A stretch of DNA of 64,000 bases from Stieleria magnilauensis (GCA_007753675.1 CP036432.1:1214394-1278393), one strand, 5' to 3'; numbered from the stretch's first letter, positions 45,576 to 55,171 are shown. Numbers and translations: made by a program. The notes: generated by a model not told the origin, from the letters alone.

Positions 45576-45915
45576 CCCAGCAAAACTCCGCTAAAGATTG
45601 GGGGGGAACCCGTGTCGCGATTCAAAAGCCCGCCGATCCCTGAGGGAGCGACAGAGCGTGCCCCGAAGTGGGCCATGCGCGGAAAGATAGCAGCGACTGT
45701 CGGAATTGACGACCGTCTAGCGGACGCTACCCGTGTGAAGATTAGATGAACATCGACCACGCCAGACGAATTCCCCAGGAATCGTCGAGTCACGCTCCGT
45801 TTTCTACCTGAATGGCGGGCACAAAACGGTCGATTTTCCACACTTTTCTCGTCGCATGTTCACCGCTATTCGGCAATTCATGCCCATCGGAGCAGGGAGG
45901 ACACTGACGGGCCCC
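45576..45915. other. pstS upstream region, 340 bp
   Basis: Lies between the moxR stop and the pstS start, both on the minus strand, and should hold the phosphate-regulated promoter. TTCA words recur (TTCACCGCTATTCGGCAATTC at 45861-45880, GTGTGAAGATTAGATGAAC at 45731-45749), but none forms a recognised PHO box with proper spacing. No gene seen. Confidence 0.45.
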
Positions 45916-46920
45916 CTATTCGGCGGACTCGCGGACTTTCTCCAGAATCTCCAACAGCACCGAATCGGTTTCGATGCCCTCGGCTTGGGCTTCGAAGTTC
46001 AGCAGGACACGGTGTCGCATCGTCGGCAAATAGACGCGGCGAATGTCTTCGAAACTGACGTTGTAACGTCCGGCCAGGATGGCGCGGACTTTCGACGCAA
46101 GCGCCAGCGTTTGGGCTCCCCGCGGACTGGCGCCCCAACGCACGTATTGATTGGTGGCATCGACCGAATGGGCGCCGTCGGGATGGGTGGCCAGTGTCAG
46201 GCGGACCAGGTAGTCGCGGATTGGAGGCGTCAGTACGACGTCGCGCACCATGGTTTGCATCCCGCGGATCTCGGCCCCATCCATCACCTTATCGATCTGC
46301 GGTTTTTCGCCCCGCGTGGTTCGTTCGACGATCGTGTTGAGATCGTCACGGCTGCTGTAGCCGACGACCAACTTGAACAGGAACCGGTCCAGTTGTGCTT
46401 CCGGCAGCGGATAGGTGCCTTCTTGTTCGATCGGGTTCTGGGTCGCCAAGACGAAGAACGGTTGTTCCAGTTCGTATCGTGCCCCGGCGGCCGTGACCGT
46501 GCCTTCCTGCATCGTTTCCAGCATCGCGGACTGCGTCTTGGGCGTCGCGCGGTTGATTTCGTCGGCGAGCAGAATCTGGGTGAAGACCGGTCCGCGTTGA
46601 AATTGAAACTGACGTCGACCGTCTTCGGATTCGACGATCATGTTGGTTCCCAAAATATCTGCCGGCATCAAGTCCGGGGTGAATTGGATTCGATTGAAAT
46701 CCAAATCCAACACTTCGGACAACGTTCGCACCAGCATCGTTTTGCCCAGCCCCGGCACACCTTCGAGCAAGCAGTGGCCGCCACACAGCATCGCCGTCAA
46801 CACACCCTGGACGATGTCGTCATGCCCCACGATGACGCGGCCGATCATTTCACGAACTTGTTCATAACGCTCGCGAAAGTGGTCGGCTTTCGCTTGGGTC
46901 GATTCGTCAGCGCTGGTCAT
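45916..46920 (-). CDS. MoxR family AAA+ ATPase
   Basis: 334 residues. Walker A GVPGLGKT (54-61), Walker B LLADEINRA, sensor-1 region VLATQNPIEQEGTYPLPEAQLDRF, and the C-terminal lid (SPRGAQTLALASKVRAILAGRYNV). MoxR ATPases act as chaperones, usually together with VWA-domain partners, to assemble or activate membrane or periplasmic enzymes. Here no VWA, DUF58 or transglutaminase gene follows within the window; pstS lies downstream after 340 bases. Function specific to this copy unknown. Confidence 0.93.
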   Translation of the reverse strand: MTSADESTQAKADHFRERYEQVREMIGRVIVGHDDIVQGVLTAMLCGGHCLLEGVPGLGKTMLVRTLSEVLDLDFNRIQFTPDLMPADILGTNMIVESEDGRRQFQFQRGPVFTQILLADEINRATPKTQSAMLETMQEGTVTAAGARYELEQPFFVLATQNPIEQEGTYPLPEAQLDRFLFKLVVGYSSRDDLNTIVERTTRGEKPQIDKVMDGAEIRGMQTMVRDVVLTPPIRDYLVRLTLATHPDGAHSVDATNQYVRWGASPRGAQTLALASKVRAILAGRYNVSFEDIRRVYLPTMRHRVLLNFEAQAEGIETDSVLLEILEKVRESAE

Positions 46921-47009
46921 AAATCACTCAAGAGGAGAAAAACGTTGGTGGAGTCGTCGCCCGGTCGCGTCAACGGTCCCGGGCGCGTCAGTGGAGCAGT
47001 CTAACGAAT

Positions 47010-47840
47010 TCAGCGCGGGTGTGTCCGGCTCCAGCCGCCGTTGACTTGAATCGTCTGTCCGTTGCAAAACGTGTTGTCCGGATCGGCGACGAAACACACC
47101 GCCCGGGCCACGTCTTCGGGCGTCCCCCAGCGATTCATCAACGATTGCCGCCGAGCCCGGCCGTCCCAGTACGAATCCGTTGTTTCGCCCCACGCTGTTT
47201 TGATCCAACCGGGGGCGACCGTGTTGACTCGAATGGTCGGGCCGACCTCTTGCGCGACGCTGTTGGCAAACGCCATCACCGCGGCTTTGACCGGACCGAA
47301 CATTTGTCCGGCGTCGCCTTCCATGCCCAGGGGCGCTTGGTCCCAACCGATAAACGTCATCGACGGCGGCTGCGCTTCGCTGCCGGAAATGTCTTGACGC
47401 CAGCGCCGGATCACTTGGCGGCTCAGATCGATCGTCGCCAGGACATCGGTTTCGATCAGCCGCCGCAGTTTCTCGGCGAACGATTCGTTTTCGAACTCGC
47501 CGGTCAGGACGTCTGCACCAGCGTTGTTGACCCAAGTGGTCGGCGGGCCGAGAAAGTCCCAGCTCTCGTCGACCAACCGTTGCCGCTGCTGCGATTGGCA
47601 GATGTCGGCTTGAACCAGACAGGTCGTCGCGCCGAGCGCTTGGACCGCAGCGGCCGTTTCTTCTGCGCCGCGCTGGTTCTTGCGGAAATGAATCACCAAT
47701 TTTGCTGCGGCGGTTTCACGGTCGGCCGAGCGTGCCTCAGAGCGGTGCGATCCGTGTTGTCGCGCCAGTCCGATCGCGATCTGACGACCGATCCCCGAGG
47801 AAGCACCGGTCACGACAGCTCGGAAGGGGCACACTTGCAT
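47010..47840 (-). CDS. SDR-family protein lacking the catalytic Tyr
   Basis: 276 residues from the ATG at 47840 (MQVCPFRAVV); the open frame goes on to 48005, but the extra N-terminus has no family resemblance. Rossmann motif TGASSGIG (11-18) and NNAG (105-108) are intact. An unusual insert (GSHRSEARSADRETAAAK, about 30-47) follows the first helix. The YxxxK catalytic motif reads F181-GPV-K185, with Phe for Tyr, and the expected Ser is in TFIGWDQAP, without a Ser at the usual place. The C-terminal GWIKTAWGE and NGQTIQVNGGW are normal. It may bind NAD(P) without normal dehydrogenase activity. Confidence 0.85.
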   Translation of the reverse strand: MQVCPFRAVVTGASSGIGRQIAIGLARQHGSHRSEARSADRETAAAKLVIHFRKNQRGAEETAAAVQALGATTCLVQADICQSQQRQRLVDESWDFLGPPTTWVNNAGADVLTGEFENESFAEKLRRLIETDVLATIDLSRQVIRRWRQDISGSEAQPPSMTFIGWDQAPLGMEGDAGQMFGPVKAAVMAFANSVAQEVGPTIRVNTVAPGWIKTAWGETTDSYWDGRARRQSLMNRWGTPEDVARAVCFVADPDNTFCNGQTIQVNGGWSRTHPR

Positions 47841-48295
47841 GATTTGGGCGGATCGGACCGGGGATGCTCGAATCGCTTCGATAGGCAAAATTGACGGCGG
47901 TGACAGCCCTGTGGAGGGGGTTTGTTCACTGGGCCGTCGGAAGCTAAAAAGTCGCAGTGGCAATTGCTGCCCCTGTCTGTCCGCCACAATGGACGCCAGG
48001 ACCACGTATTAACGCCAGGCCCTTGTCGTCGCAAGCCCCCGGCGGCTACCCTTTTGGGGCTGCACAAATGCCATAAACTCTTCAAATTGGATCAACGGTG
48101 GCCTTCGAGTTACCGTAACGCTTCGGTTGTTGTGAAGAATCAATATCACCCGCCTGGATTACCATCGGAGTGAACATTGTGCGTTTGAGACGCCGAAGAG
48201 TGGAACGACCCGCCGAATGATTCGGTCGCTGACTTGAAACGGTCAGCGCGACCGCTGATTCGATTTGTGAACTTGCCTTCAGGGAACTTGCTTGT
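47841..48295. other. Divergent intergenic region, 455 bp
   Basis: Between the SDR gene (minus) and the pyruvate dehydrogenase E1 gene (plus). GTTACCGTAAC (48109-48119) is a short palindrome with a single central base, a possible operator site. CCGGCGGCTACCCTTTTGGGG lies near 48040. The last 60 bases contain GACTTGAAACGGTCAGCGCGACCGCTG, an imperfect stem. The leader before ATG 48296 ends CAGGGAACTTGCTTGT, with AGGGA some 11 bases upstream. No gene seen. Confidence 0.45.
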
Positions 48296-51025
48296 ATGAA
48301 CGACTCGAAGATGATCGCCCAGGATGAAGTGAAGAAGCAACTTGGCGAACTTGAGCGGAACGCTGAAGTCGACATTGATGCTTCAGAAACGAAGGAGTGG
48401 CTTTCGTCGCTCGAATATGTGCTTAAGAGCAAAGGTCATGACCGAGTTCGTTTTCTGCTCGAAAAACTCCGTGACCGCGCCGCCGAGCAAGGCGTCCAAG
48501 CGGCCGCCGACACGACCACGCCGTATCTGAACACCATTCCGGTCCATGACGAGCCGGCCTATCCGGGCAACCGTGATTTGGAACGACGCATCAAATCGAT
48601 CATCCGCTGGAACGCGATGGCGATGGTCGTCGGAGGCAACAAGCGCGGCGGGGGAATCGGCGGTCACATCAGTACCTTTGCCTCCAGCGCGACGCTCTAC
48701 GAAGTCGCCTTCAATCACTTTTTCAAAGGCCGCGGCGAAGACGGATACAGCGGTGATTCGGTTTACTTCCAAGGCCACGCGTCACCGGGGATGTACTCTC
48801 GAGCCTTCCTGGAAGGCCGATTGGGCAAAGAAAAACTGATCAATTTTCGACGCGAACTGGAACCCGAAGGCGGGCTGAGCAGCTACCCGCACCCCTGGTT
48901 GATGCCCGATTTTTGGGAGTACCCGACGGTCTCCATGGGGCTGGGACCGATCATGGCGATCTACCAGGCCCGATTCAATGAATACCTGCGCGATCGCGGG
49001 ATCAAAGACACCAGCGGTCAAAAGGTCTGGGCGTTCCTCGGTGACGGTGAATGCGACGAACCGGAAACACTCGGCGCGATCGGATTGGCCTCGCGAGAAA
49101 AGCTGGACAACCTGATCTTCGTCATCAATTGCAATCTGCAACGATTGGACGGACCGGTCCGCGGAAACGGAAAGATCATTCAAGAATTGGAATCGATCTT
49201 CCGCGGTGCCGGCTGGAACGTGATCAAAGTCATCTGGGGCGGCGAGTGGGACGAACTGCTCGCCCGCGACACCACCGGATTGCTGGTCAAGCGGATGGGC
49301 GAGGTCGTCGATGGTCAGTACCAGAAGTACACCGGGATGCCGGGCAGCTACATTCGCGAACACTTCTTCGGCAAGTACCCCGAACTGCTCAAGCTGGTCG
49401 AAAACTACAGCGACGAAAAGCTGGAAAAGATGCGACGCGGCGGGCACGATCCCGAGAAAGTCAATGCGGCCTATCAAAAAGCCGTCAGCCTGCAGAACGG
49501 CAAGCCGACCGTCGTGTTGGCCAAGACGATCAAGGGCTATGGTTTGGGCGAAGCCGGCGAAGGTCGCAACGTCGCCCACAACCAGAAAAAACTGAACGAA
49601 GCCGAGTTGCTGGAATTCCGATCACGGTTCGGGATTCCGATCAGCGACGATGAAGTCGTCAACACGCCGTTCTACAAGCCGCCGGAAAACAGCCACGAAA
49701 TCAAGTACCTGCACGAGCGGCGCAAGGCCTTGGGCGGCTACCTGCCCTCTCGCCCGACCGAGCATCCGACGCTGGAAGTTCCGTCGCTGGCCGACATGCA
49801 GAAAACGATCAAGCGGCTGGAAAACAAAAGCATCAGCACGACGTTCGCCGTGGTTCAAACGCTGATCGCCCTGTGCCGCGACAAGAAGATTGGCAAATTC
49901 ATGGTGCCGATCGTTCCGGATGAATCGCGGACGTTTGGGATGGAAGGGATGTTCACCCAATTCGGGATCTACGCCCACGCCGGGCAGCTGTACGAACCGA
50001 TCGATTCGGCGATTCTGCAGAAATACAAAGAGGCCCAAGACGGCCAGATCTTGGAAGAAGGCATCACCGAGGCGGGGTCGATGGCCAGCTTCAATGCCGC
50101 CGGAACCGCCTACAGCTGTCACGGCGTCAACATGATTCCGTTCTTCATCTACTACAGCATGTTCGGTTTCCAACGCATCGGTGACCTGATCTGGGCCGCC
50201 GCCGACATGCGAGCCAAGGGATTCCTGGTCGGCGGAACGGCTGGCCGAACCACGCTCAACGGCGAAGGCCTGCAGCACCAGGACGGGCACAGCTTGCTCA
50301 ACGCGATCGCCTTCCCGACCGTGCGGTCCTACGATCCCGCGTTCGCCTACGAAGCGGTCGTGATCATCCAGGAAGGCTTGCAGAAGATGTACGCCGAGGG
50401 TGAGCAGTGCATCTATTACCTGATGAGCGAGAACGAAGAGTACACGCATCCGGAAATGCCCGAAGGATGCGAAGAAGGAATCGTCAAAGGCATTTACAAA
50501 TACCGCAGCCGAGACGTCGACAAGGCGAAAGCTCGTGTTCAGTTGTTCGGCAGCGGAGCGATTCTCAATAGCGTGCTTGCCGCACAAGAGTTACTGGCCG
50601 AAAAATATGGCGTTGCCAGCGACGTTTGGAGTGTGACCAGCTACACGCAACTCCGGCGCGATGCCGCCGCGTGTGACCGCTGGAACATGTTGCACCCCAC
50701 CGAGACTCCGAAAAAGAGCTACCTGGAAGAGGTGCTCGATGGAGTCGAAGGCCCGTTCATCTCGGCCAGCGACTACGTTCGTGCCTTGGGCGAGCAACTG
50801 ACGCCTTGGATCCCCGGCGACTACTTTGTCTTGGGGACCGACGGCATGGGCCGTAGCGAAACCCGCGAAGCGCTGCGTCGCCACTTTGAAGTCGACAAAG
50901 AATCGATCACGATCGCGACGCTCAGCCGACTTTCCAAGGCCGGCGTCTTTTCACCGAACGACGTCAAACAGGCGATCGATGACCTCGGCTATGACGCAGA
51001 CAAGCCCGACCCGTATTATGCTTAG
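48296..51025 (+). CDS. aceE: Pyruvate dehydrogenase E1 component, homodimeric type
   Basis: 909 residues, similar to AceE of proteobacteria (about 890). Thiamine-diphosphate enzyme that decarboxylates pyruvate and transfers the acetyl group to the lipoyl domain of E2. The TPP motif begins near residue 249 (GDGECDEPETLGAIGLAS) and ends in FVINCNLQRLDGPVRGNGK. RRGGGIGG-like NKRGGGIGGHIS, VYFQGHASPGMYSRAF and the transketolase C-terminal half (VPDESRTFGMEGMF; GRTTLNGEGLQHQDGHS) are all in place. E2 follows 89 bases downstream; E3 is not in the window. Confidence 0.96.
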   Translation: MNDSKMIAQDEVKKQLGELERNAEVDIDASETKEWLSSLEYVLKSKGHDRVRFLLEKLRDRAAEQGVQAAADTTTPYLNTIPVHDEPAYPGNRDLERRIKSIIRWNAMAMVVGGNKRGGGIGGHISTFASSATLYEVAFNHFFKGRGEDGYSGDSVYFQGHASPGMYSRAFLEGRLGKEKLINFRRELEPEGGLSSYPHPWLMPDFWEYPTVSMGLGPIMAIYQARFNEYLRDRGIKDTSGQKVWAFLGDGECDEPETLGAIGLASREKLDNLIFVINCNLQRLDGPVRGNGKIIQELESIFRGAGWNVIKVIWGGEWDELLARDTTGLLVKRMGEVVDGQYQKYTGMPGSYIREHFFGKYPELLKLVENYSDEKLEKMRRGGHDPEKVNAAYQKAVSLQNGKPTVVLAKTIKGYGLGEAGEGRNVAHNQKKLNEAELLEFRSRFGIPISDDEVVNTPFYKPPENSHEIKYLHERRKALGGYLPSRPTEHPTLEVPSLADMQKTIKRLENKSISTTFAVVQTLIALCRDKKIGKFMVPIVPDESRTFGMEGMFTQFGIYAHAGQLYEPIDSAILQKYKEAQDGQILEEGITEAGSMASFNAAGTAYSCHGVNMIPFFIYYSMFGFQRIGDLIWAAADMRAKGFLVGGTAGRTTLNGEGLQHQDGHSLLNAIAFPTVRSYDPAFAYEAVVIIQEGLQKMYAEGEQCIYYLMSENEEYTHPEMPEGCEEGIVKGIYKYRSRDVDKAKARVQLFGSGAILNSVLAAQELLAEKYGVASDVWSVTSYTQLRRDAAACDRWNMLHPTETPKKSYLEEVLDGVEGPFISASDYVRALGEQLTPWIPGDYFVLGTDGMGRSETREALRRHFEVDKESITIATLSRLSKAGVFSPNDVKQAIDDLGYDADKPDPYYA

Positions 51026-51114
51026 TTGATCGTTTTTGATCTGAATTTATCCTTCGACCGAGCGAGGGCACGATGCCTTCGCGCTAGATCTCTCCTATCG
51101 CTGATAATCCATCT

Positions 51115-52584
51115 ATGGCTACTGAAGTTACCCTTCCCGATCTTGGTGACGGCATCGAATCCGGTGACGTATTAGAAGTGTTCGTCTCGGTCGGAGACGT
51201 GATCTCCGAAGGCCAAGACATCGTTGAAATGGAGACGGACAAGGCGACCGTCCCGGTCCCTTCGTCGGTCAGCGGAAAGGTTTCAAAGATCGCGGTCAGC
51301 GAAGGGGACACGGTGCCGATCGGTGGCGTGTTGATCGAAGTCGAAGCCGAATCGGGCGCCGCGGCACCGGCCGCCGAACCCGCTCCGGAAACCCCCAAGG
51401 CGGAAGCACCCCAAGCAGAACCGCCCAAGGCTGAAACGCCCGAACCACCGGCCCCGGTCGCGTCGACGCCCGCTCCTGCCGCGGCGACTCCCGCTCCCGC
51501 TCCCGCAGCACCGCCGGCCCAAGCTGCCGCCCCCGCACCTGCTGCTGCACCCGCTGCGTCGGCTGCGGCACCGGTCGAGCCGGCCGATTCCGATGGCGAA
51601 GGCGGCGTGATTCCGGCCGGTCCGGCGGTCCGTCGCTTTGCACGCGAAGTCGGCGTCGATTTGGCGCGGGTGACGGGAACCGGCGAGGGCGGACGCATCA
51701 CGCGTGACGACGTGTTGGCGGCCGTTCGTGCCGCCAGCCAATCGGCGGGCCAAGCCGCCGCCAGCCAGGCTGCCGCTGCACCACCCGCCGCCACCCCTGC
51801 GGCGCCCGCCGCCGCCGCCGCGGAACCTGCGGCCGCCTTGGGGTCCGACCGACCCGGCACGCCGGCGATGGATGACTTCGGCTCGATTCACGTCGAACGA
51901 ATGAGCAAGATTCGTAAGACGATCAGTAAACAGATGCACGCCAGCTGGTCGAACGTTCCCCGGGTGACCAATTTCGATGACGCCGACATCACCGAACTGG
52001 AACATCTTCGCCAAACCAGCAAGGACGACTACGCCAAGCAAGGTTTGAAATTGACGACGATGCCGTTTTTGATCAAAGCGGTTGCGACGGCCCTGAAGCA
52101 TCACCCGGCGATCAACGCGACGATCGATCAAGAAAACGAGCAGTTGATCTACAAAGACTACGTCAACATCGGCATCGCCGTGGATACCGACCGTGGCTTG
52201 GTCGTCCCGGTGATGAAGGATGCCGACCGGATGAGTGTTCCCGGTGTGACGCGGACACTGGCCGAAATGGCCGGCAAAGTGCGCAGCGGGCAATTTGCCG
52301 TCAACGACCTCCGCGGCGGATCGTTTACGATCAGTAACTTGGGTGCGATCGGCGGGCAGTATTCCACGCCGATCATCAACATCCCGGAAGTCGCGATTCT
52401 GCTGGTCGGCCGCAGCCGCAAGCTGCCCGTCGTGATGCCCGACGATTCGATCCAGCCGAGATTGATGATGCCGCTTTCGCTTTCCTACGACCATCGCCTG
52501 GTCGACGGCGGCACCGCAGCACGGTTCCTCAATGATGTGATCGGCCTGTTGGAAGCGCCCAGCCGTCTGCTGCTGGCATTCTGA
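51115..52584 (+). CDS. aceF: Pyruvate dehydrogenase E2, dihydrolipoyllysine acetyltransferase
   Basis: 489 residues. One lipoyl domain (1-78) with K43 in VEMETDKATVPVPS as the lipoylated residue; a very long Ala/Pro-rich mobile linker (about 80-160); a peripheral-subunit-binding domain (PAGPAVRRFAREVGVDLARVTGTGEGGRIT); a second Ala-rich linker; then the catalytic core with GIAVDTDRGLVVPVMKDAD and the active-site His-Asp in DHRLVDGG. Some E. coli-type E2 have three lipoyl domains. It accepts acetyl from AceE and transfers it to CoA. ATG at 51115 is preceded by no strong Shine-Dalgarno. Confidence 0.95.
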   Translation: MATEVTLPDLGDGIESGDVLEVFVSVGDVISEGQDIVEMETDKATVPVPSSVSGKVSKIAVSEGDTVPIGGVLIEVEAESGAAAPAAEPAPETPKAEAPQAEPPKAETPEPPAPVASTPAPAAATPAPAPAAPPAQAAAPAPAAAPAASAAAPVEPADSDGEGGVIPAGPAVRRFAREVGVDLARVTGTGEGGRITRDDVLAAVRAASQSAGQAAASQAAAAPPAATPAAPAAAAAEPAAALGSDRPGTPAMDDFGSIHVERMSKIRKTISKQMHASWSNVPRVTNFDDADITELEHLRQTSKDDYAKQGLKLTTMPFLIKAVATALKHHPAINATIDQENEQLIYKDYVNIGIAVDTDRGLVVPVMKDADRMSVPGVTRTLAEMAGKVRSGQFAVNDLRGGSFTISNLGAIGGQYSTPIINIPEVAILLVGRSRKLPVVMPDDSIQPRLMMPLSLSYDHRLVDGGTAARFLNDVIGLLEAPSRLLLAF

Positions 52585-52906
52585 TCTCCATTTTCGATCC
52601 CGTTGGTGACATTGGGGGAACGAGAGTTCCCTAGTGGTTTAATGCTTCATCCACCCTGCCCAAGACGATGGGGCGGGCATCGGACGCTGCGGGGTTTTGC
52701 GAGCCGTGCCGACTAGAGCGGCAGCGGCCAGCGCGAAACTGCGGTTTCCGGCAGGATGTTGACCGGTGATTGAGCACGTCTGATAGACTATTCTGTTCTA
52801 AGGTCGTGTCGTGGCGCCGTCGGGCTTCTCTGTGTGCGCCCTGAGGCGTCGTTTGCCCACCACTATCCCATCAAGTTTCCAGCTTTTCTTTCGGAGATTG
52901 TCGTTG
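52585..52906. other. Intergenic region of 322 bp before exbB
   Basis: Contains AACTGCGGTTTCCGGCAGGA (52738-52757), also seen as TCGCAGTTTCCGGCAGGGCG at about 29681-29700, i.e. a short dispersed repeat, and a candidate promoter (52759-52787). An ORF start at 52811 in frame with exbB has no hydrophobic leader and is unlikely to be used. Confidence 0.45.
52759..52787 (+). promoter_or_regulatory. Candidate sigma-70-like promoter for the exbB-exbD operon
   Basis: TTGACC (52759-52764), 17-base spacer, GATAGA (52782-52787). The -35 matches five of six consensus positions, the -10 only three. It lies 120 bases before the ATG of the TolQ/ExbB-like gene. Weak, supported only by spacing and location. 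Confidence 0.25.
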
Positions 52907-53830
52907 ATGACCAACGTGTATGGCCCGCTCCAGGTACTTGGGCTCCCCAGCCGATCCAGTGTTGTTGTCAAGGCCGCGATGTTGATCGTCACGGTCCTGT
53001 TTTGCGTCTCGGGGCCGGTTGGAATGGCGGTGGCTCAAGACGAGGCAATGGATGAATTCGCCGACATCGCCGGTCCCGGCGAAGAGGCTGCGGCGCCGGC
53101 CGCTGATCCCGCCGGCGGCGGAGGCGTCATCGGGGATGGAGCCGCGCCCGGAGGCGGAGGCGGAGGCGGGGATACAGCGCCGCCCCCATCGGATTCGCTG
53201 CTGACCTGGGTGCTCGATTCACTCGGCTACACGTATTTGATCATCTTCCTGCTGCTGTCGGTCACACTGGTTTCGCTGTTTGTGATGAACATGCTGGCCG
53301 CCCGCCGCGAGACGCTGTGCCCAAATGAACTGATCGAAAGCTTTGAAGAGAAACTCAACGCGAAACAGTTTCAGGAAGCCTACGACATGGCTCGCACCGA
53401 CGAATCGGTCCTCGGCCAAGTGCTCTCTGCCGGCCTGGCCAAGATCTCCCGGGGCTACAACAAAGCGATCGAAGGGATGCAGGAAGTCGGTGAAGAAGAG
53501 AGCATGAAGCTCGAGCACCGATTGAGCTACATGGCACTGATCGGAAACCTGAGCCCGATGATCGGCCTGTTCGGGACAGTTCAAGGGATGATCGCATCGT
53601 TCCGCGTGATTGCCACCAGCCCGCAAACACCCAAACCGGCCCAGCTTGCCGAAGGGATTTCGACCGCGTTGTTCACCACCCTGGTCGGCTTGGCCGTCGC
53701 CATCCCCGCCATCGCGGCCTACAACATCTTGCGAAACCGGGTCGCGCGGTTGCTGTTGGAAGTCGGGGTGCAAAGCGAAAACTTGATGAGCCGTTTTGAA
53801 GACATTCAACCCGGAGGCGGCGCGCAGTGA
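52907..53830 (+). CDS. exbB: MotA/TolQ/ExbB proton channel family protein
   Basis: 307 residues from ATG 52907. Signal peptide (AAMLIVTVLFCVSGPVGMAVAQ), then an acidic, Gly-rich periplasmic stretch (about 45-98), which most ExbB/TolQ lack, then three membrane segments: YLIIFLLLSVTLVSLFVMNML (110-130), LIGNLSPMIGLFGTVQGMIASF and STALFTTLVGLAVAIPAIAAY. It forms the stator of a proton-driven motor together with ExbD/TolR. Two ExbD genes follow with overlapping stops and starts, so the three form one operon. Confidence 0.93.
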   Translation: MTNVYGPLQVLGLPSRSSVVVKAAMLIVTVLFCVSGPVGMAVAQDEAMDEFADIAGPGEEAAAPAADPAGGGGVIGDGAAPGGGGGGGDTAPPPSDSLLTWVLDSLGYTYLIIFLLLSVTLVSLFVMNMLAARRETLCPNELIESFEEKLNAKQFQEAYDMARTDESVLGQVLSAGLAKISRGYNKAIEGMQEVGEEESMKLEHRLSYMALIGNLSPMIGLFGTVQGMIASFRVIATSPQTPKPAQLAEGISTALFTTLVGLAVAIPAIAAYNILRNRVARLLLEVGVQSENLMSRFEDIQPGGGAQ

Positions 53831-54264
53831 AGGTCAAGTCCAAGAAGCCGAACCTGGCCGAAGGCGATTTGACTCCGATGATTGACATGACGTTTCAGTT
53901 GATCGCGTTCTTCATGGTGCTGATCAACTTTTCGCAAACCGAGTCAAACGAACGGGTCGTGTTGCCCAGCAGCCAATTGGTCAAGCCGCCGGAAAAGCCG
54001 CTGGAGTTTCCGATCATCTTGCACGTCGCCAAAGACGGCGAGATCATTCTTGGCGGCGACAGCTACACCACCGAAACGCTCAGCACCGGACTGCGCCGTG
54101 AACTGGCCGTCTTGAGAGCCGAAAAGAAATCACCCAAGGACGCCAACGTGATCATACGTGGTCACCAAGACGTCGCGGCCGGCCAGGTTCAAGAGATCAT
54201 CCGCGTCGCTCAAGATCAGCAACTTGAGCAATTCGCGCTGCGCGCCAAGGAGGATCGATCATGA
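53827..54264 (+). CDS. exbD: ExbD/TolR biopolymer transport protein 1
   Basis: 145 residues from GTG, overlapping the exbB stop by four bases (GTGA). N-terminal cytoplasmic segment EGDLTPMIDMTFQLIAFFMVLINF contains the Asp in PMIDMTF needed for proton-coupled function, followed by a periplasmic domain. Two consecutive ExbD genes after one ExbB are a common planctomycete arrangement; different periplasmic partners are likely. Start codon is GTG with overlap, which suggests translational coupling. Confidence 0.92.
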   Translation: MKVKSKKPNLAEGDLTPMIDMTFQLIAFFMVLINFSQTESNERVVLPSSQLVKPPEKPLEFPIILHVAKDGEIILGGDSYTTETLSTGLRRELAVLRAEKKSPKDANVIIRGHQDVAAGQVQEIIRVAQDQQLEQFALRAKEDRS

Positions 54265-54740
54265 GAATGCGGCATGAGGTCGAGCACGAAAAGAACGAGT
54301 TGAACATGACCAGCATGATCGACATCGTGTTTCTGCTGCTCGTGTTCTTTGTGATGACGTTCAAAATCGTCGAAATGGAAGGCGACTTCACCGTCCGGAT
54401 GCCCTTGGCCGGTGACAGCAATGCCACCTCCGACGTCACGGACCTGCCACTGAAACTGCGTCTGCGGGCCGACAATGATGGAAAATTGACATCGATGTCG
54501 CTCAACGAAATCAATCTCGGCACCGATTTCACCAAGCTCCGCGCCAACGTGATCGGCTTGGTCGGAACCGACGAACCGGCCGAAGATGCCGATGGCCCCG
54601 AGATCGAAATCGATACCGATTACAACCTTCGCTATGCCTACGTGATCCAAGCGATCACGTCGGTCAGTGGCTACCGAGACGACACCGATCAAGTCGTCAA
54701 ATTGATCGAAAAAATCAAGTTCGCCAAGCCGCGACGCTAA
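54261..54740 (+). CDS. exbD: ExbD/TolR biopolymer transport protein 2
   Basis: 159 residues, ATG overlapping the previous stop (ATGA). The membrane segment MTSMIDIVFLLLVFFVMTF carries the conserved Asp in SMIDIVF; the periplasmic part (residues 40-159) is longer and more acidic than in the first ExbD, with EDADGPEIEIDTDYN. The pair might form a heteromeric ExbD. Convergent with the small zinc-ribbon gene 68 bases downstream. Confidence 0.92.
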   Translation: MRMRHEVEHEKNELNMTSMIDIVFLLLVFFVMTFKIVEMEGDFTVRMPLAGDSNATSDVTDLPLKLRLRADNDGKLTSMSLNEINLGTDFTKLRANVIGLVGTDEPAEDADGPEIEIDTDYNLRYAYVIQAITSVSGYRDDTDQVVKLIEKIKFAKPRR

Positions 54741-54808
54741 GCAACGATCGGGCGTGACACGTTCGCGACGAGTGTCTGGCCCGCATTGCATTGCCGTCGG
54801 ACGCGGGT

Positions 54809-55048
54809 TTAGATCGACAATCGGAGTCGTGAGAGAGTGGGTGTACAGTGTGGATCGCTGCTGGTGGCGAGCAGCGAGTCCGCCCGATCCATCAACTCCG
54901 ATTCGTCTTTGCTGCTGCCGGTGGTGTCGATGGCCCGGAAATCACCGTGGCAATGTCCGCAAGTCATGCTTTTTCCGAGGCAGTGGATGGGGATCAAGCT
55001 TTTGCGTCCACAGATCGGACACGTCTTGCAGAACTTCAGTTGAGGCAT
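54809..55048 (-). CDS. Small zinc-ribbon protein
   Basis: 79 residues from ATG 55048 (MPQLKFCKTCPICG). C10-x2-C13 and C29-x2-C32 (MTCGHCHGDF) make a four-Cys zinc ribbon; the intervening SLIPIHCLGKSM is typical of short planctomycete zinc-ribbon proteins. The C-terminal half is polar and likely disordered. Function unknown. The frame continues 19 codons upstream but the added residues are not zinc-ribbon-like. Confidence 0.65.
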   Translation of the reverse strand: MPQLKFCKTCPICGRKSLIPIHCLGKSMTCGHCHGDFRAIDTTGSSKDESELMDRADSLLATSSDPHCTPTLSRLRLSI

Positions 55049-55171
55049 GCGATCACTCCGTTGTTTTAAAAACACCGCTGAACGAGACGCCGCGGGAATT
55101 CGCAAAGCGTCGGACAGCGCAAACCCGAGACAAAAAACGAGACACGCAGGGTGACGGACGAGTTCGGTCCA

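Noticed and set aside
45855..45885. Possible PHO box before pstS
   Set aside because: TTCA words are present but without the direct-repeat spacing of known PHO boxes.
51283..52494. 403-codon minus-strand ORF inside aceF
   Set aside because: Shadow of the Ala/Pro-rich linker (Gly/Arg-rich antisense); no family resemblance.
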